In this document: piece by piece, positions 5,553 through 6,418 of the stretch | Layout: the number at the start of each line of letters is the position of its first letter | Position numbering within the stretch: the first letter of the stretch is position 1 | Origin: Methylovulum sp. | GTDB taxonomy: Bacteria; Pseudomonadota; Gammaproteobacteria; Methylococcales; Methylomonadaceae | NCBI GenBank assembly: GCA_004299465.1 | Contig: SCST01000735.1 | Span: forward strand, 1 to 6,418 | Direction: 5' to 3' | DNA length: 6,418 nucleotides | Translations under genes and position numbers: made by a program | Notes under the pieces: generated by a model | Databases searched by the model: none | Seen by the model: the letters and a program-made list of their open reading frames with translations, nothing else | What the model was told of the DNA's origin: nothing

Positions 5553-6418
5553 ATGAATGCGAAAAAACTTATTTCAGCCATCCTTTTGGTAATCGGAAAC
5601 GCCGGCCTTATCGGTACGCAAGCATTTGCCGCGACAACCAGCGACAACCTGTTCGTCTACAATTTTGAAGAAACACCGGTGCAAAACGTCGAGAATTCGA
5701 AAGCCTTGATGAGACAATTCCTGGGCGATGAATCAGTAGACAGGCTTAACCCGGCACTCGATAAAACCGTGCGTTATGTCTCGCCTAACGACGTCAACAC
5801 GACGTTCGAGCACAACCTGGTTACCGGCGACATCCGCTTCCACCGCAATTTTGCCCGCTACATGGGCGATTATAAACCTGAGCTTCCCAGTACGGACGAG
5901 GCGTTTAAGGCCGCAGAACTTTTTCTTGAAGAAAACAAGTTATTACCGACCAACCCATCGGAATTAAAAATCGTTCATATCGGCGGATTACGCGCGACAA
6001 CGGTGATTGACGGAAAACAAGCCGGCCCGGTCATCGACAAATTGATTACGCTGAATTACTCGCGTGAAATCGGCGGCTTGCCGGTCATCGGCCCAGGGTC
6101 AAAAATGATTATTGATATTGGCGAAAAAGGAGAAGTCCTGAGTTTGACAAGACATTGGCGTGAATTATCACCTAAGGCCCGTGAAATCAGCCCTGGAGAA
6201 ATGTACTCTTTGGATGAAGCACAGCGCTTGGCGTCATTACAAATCGGTAAAGAATTCGGCAAAGAGGCGAAATTTGAACTGCTAGGCTCACAGATAACCT
6301 ATTTCGATAATAACGGCCGACTGCTGCAACCTGTCTATGCTTTCCAGGCTAAAATCTTCTTGCCTGACCAACAAACGCAAGCCTTCGATTACGTCAGCGT
6401 GATCCCTGTCCTGAAAAA
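5553..6418 (+). CDS. Exported protein with PepSY/FTP-like module (3' end beyond window)
   Basis: The frame is open from ATG 5553 to the window edge, giving 288 residues. Residues 1-26 are a Sec signal peptide (KK, hydrophobic core LISAILLVIGNAGLIG, cleavage motif AFA before ATTS). The mature part is a soluble alpha/beta protein without cysteines. Residues 114-131 (TDEAFKAAELFLEENKLL) and 219-233 (SLDEAQRLASLQIGK) look like the helix of PepSY/FTP domains, and each precedes beta-strands; the stretch 173-203, with GGLPVIGPGSKMIIDIGEKG and an LTRHW turn, resembles the strand hairpin of these domains, which often act as propeptides or inhibitors of extracytoplasmic peptidases. I assign no precise family. 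GGAG (5540-5543) lies nine bases before the ATG. It follows the DUF6345-type gene by 27 bases, so the two products are likely exported together and may act together. Confidence 0.8.
   Translation, partial: MNAKKLISAILLVIGNAGLIGTQAFAATTSDNLFVYNFEETPVQNVENSKALMRQFLGDESVDRLNPALDKTVRYVSPNDVNTTFEHNLVTGDIRFHRNFARYMGDYKPELPSTDEAFKAAELFLEENKLLPTNPSELKIVHIGGLRATTVIDGKQAGPVIDKLITLNYSREIGGLPVIGPGSKMIIDIGEKGEVLSLTRHWRELSPKAREISPGEMYSLDEAQRLASLQIGKEFGKEAKFELLGSQITYFDNNGRLLQPVYAFQAKIFLPDQQTQAFDYVSVIPVLK

Noticed and set aside
1..6418. CRISPR array, tRNA or rRNA gene, complete insertion sequence or transposase
   Set aside because: No regularly spaced repeats, no RNA-gene signatures and no transposase motifs were seen on either strand.

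Overview
The window looks like chromosomal DNA of a gammaproteobacterial methylotroph, most likely a type I methanotroph. The reason is two genes of the tetrahydromethanopterin/methylofuran formaldehyde-oxidation pathway, fhcB and fhcA, in a proteobacterial gene style of moderate GC with AT-rich spacers and ordinary Shine-Dalgarno sites. The genus is inference; no rRNA or tRNA gene is present.

Layout. Positions 1-4453 are coded on the minus strand; the only gene-order oddity lies here. Reading that strand 5' to 3': fhcB (4453-3197), a REP-like inverted repeat remnant (3188-3169), a Uma2-family restriction-fold gene (3152-2535), a decayed stretch with a strong ribosome binding site but only a nine-codon reading frame (2533-2404), the C-terminal part of a PIN/VapC toxin gene (2374-2144), fhcA (2062-410), a 52-residue orphan ORF (404-246), and a StbD-type antitoxin gene running off the left edge (197-1). 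A 307-bp divergent intergenic region (4454-4760) follows fhcB and carries a plausible fhcB promoter. On the plus strand come two secreted-protein genes spaced like an operon: a 254-residue exported protein of the DUF6345 type with a caspase-like His/Cys motif pair (4761-5525), and an exported protein with a PepSY/FTP-like module that is cut off by the right edge (5553-6418).

How the genes relate. FhcA and FhcB belong to the FhcABCD formyltransferase/hydrolase complex, which moves the formyl group from formyl-tetrahydromethanopterin to methylofuran and releases formate. From memory of related genomes fhcB and fhcA are normally adjacent and followed by fhcD and fhcC. Here about 1.1 kb of accessory DNA separates them and toxin-antitoxin material follows fhcA, so the operon appears broken up by mobile or addiction-type genes. 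The plus-strand pair is unrelated to C1 metabolism and is the best candidate for an undescribed system: a putative exported cysteine peptidase encoded with a putative exported partner, chaperone or inhibitor.
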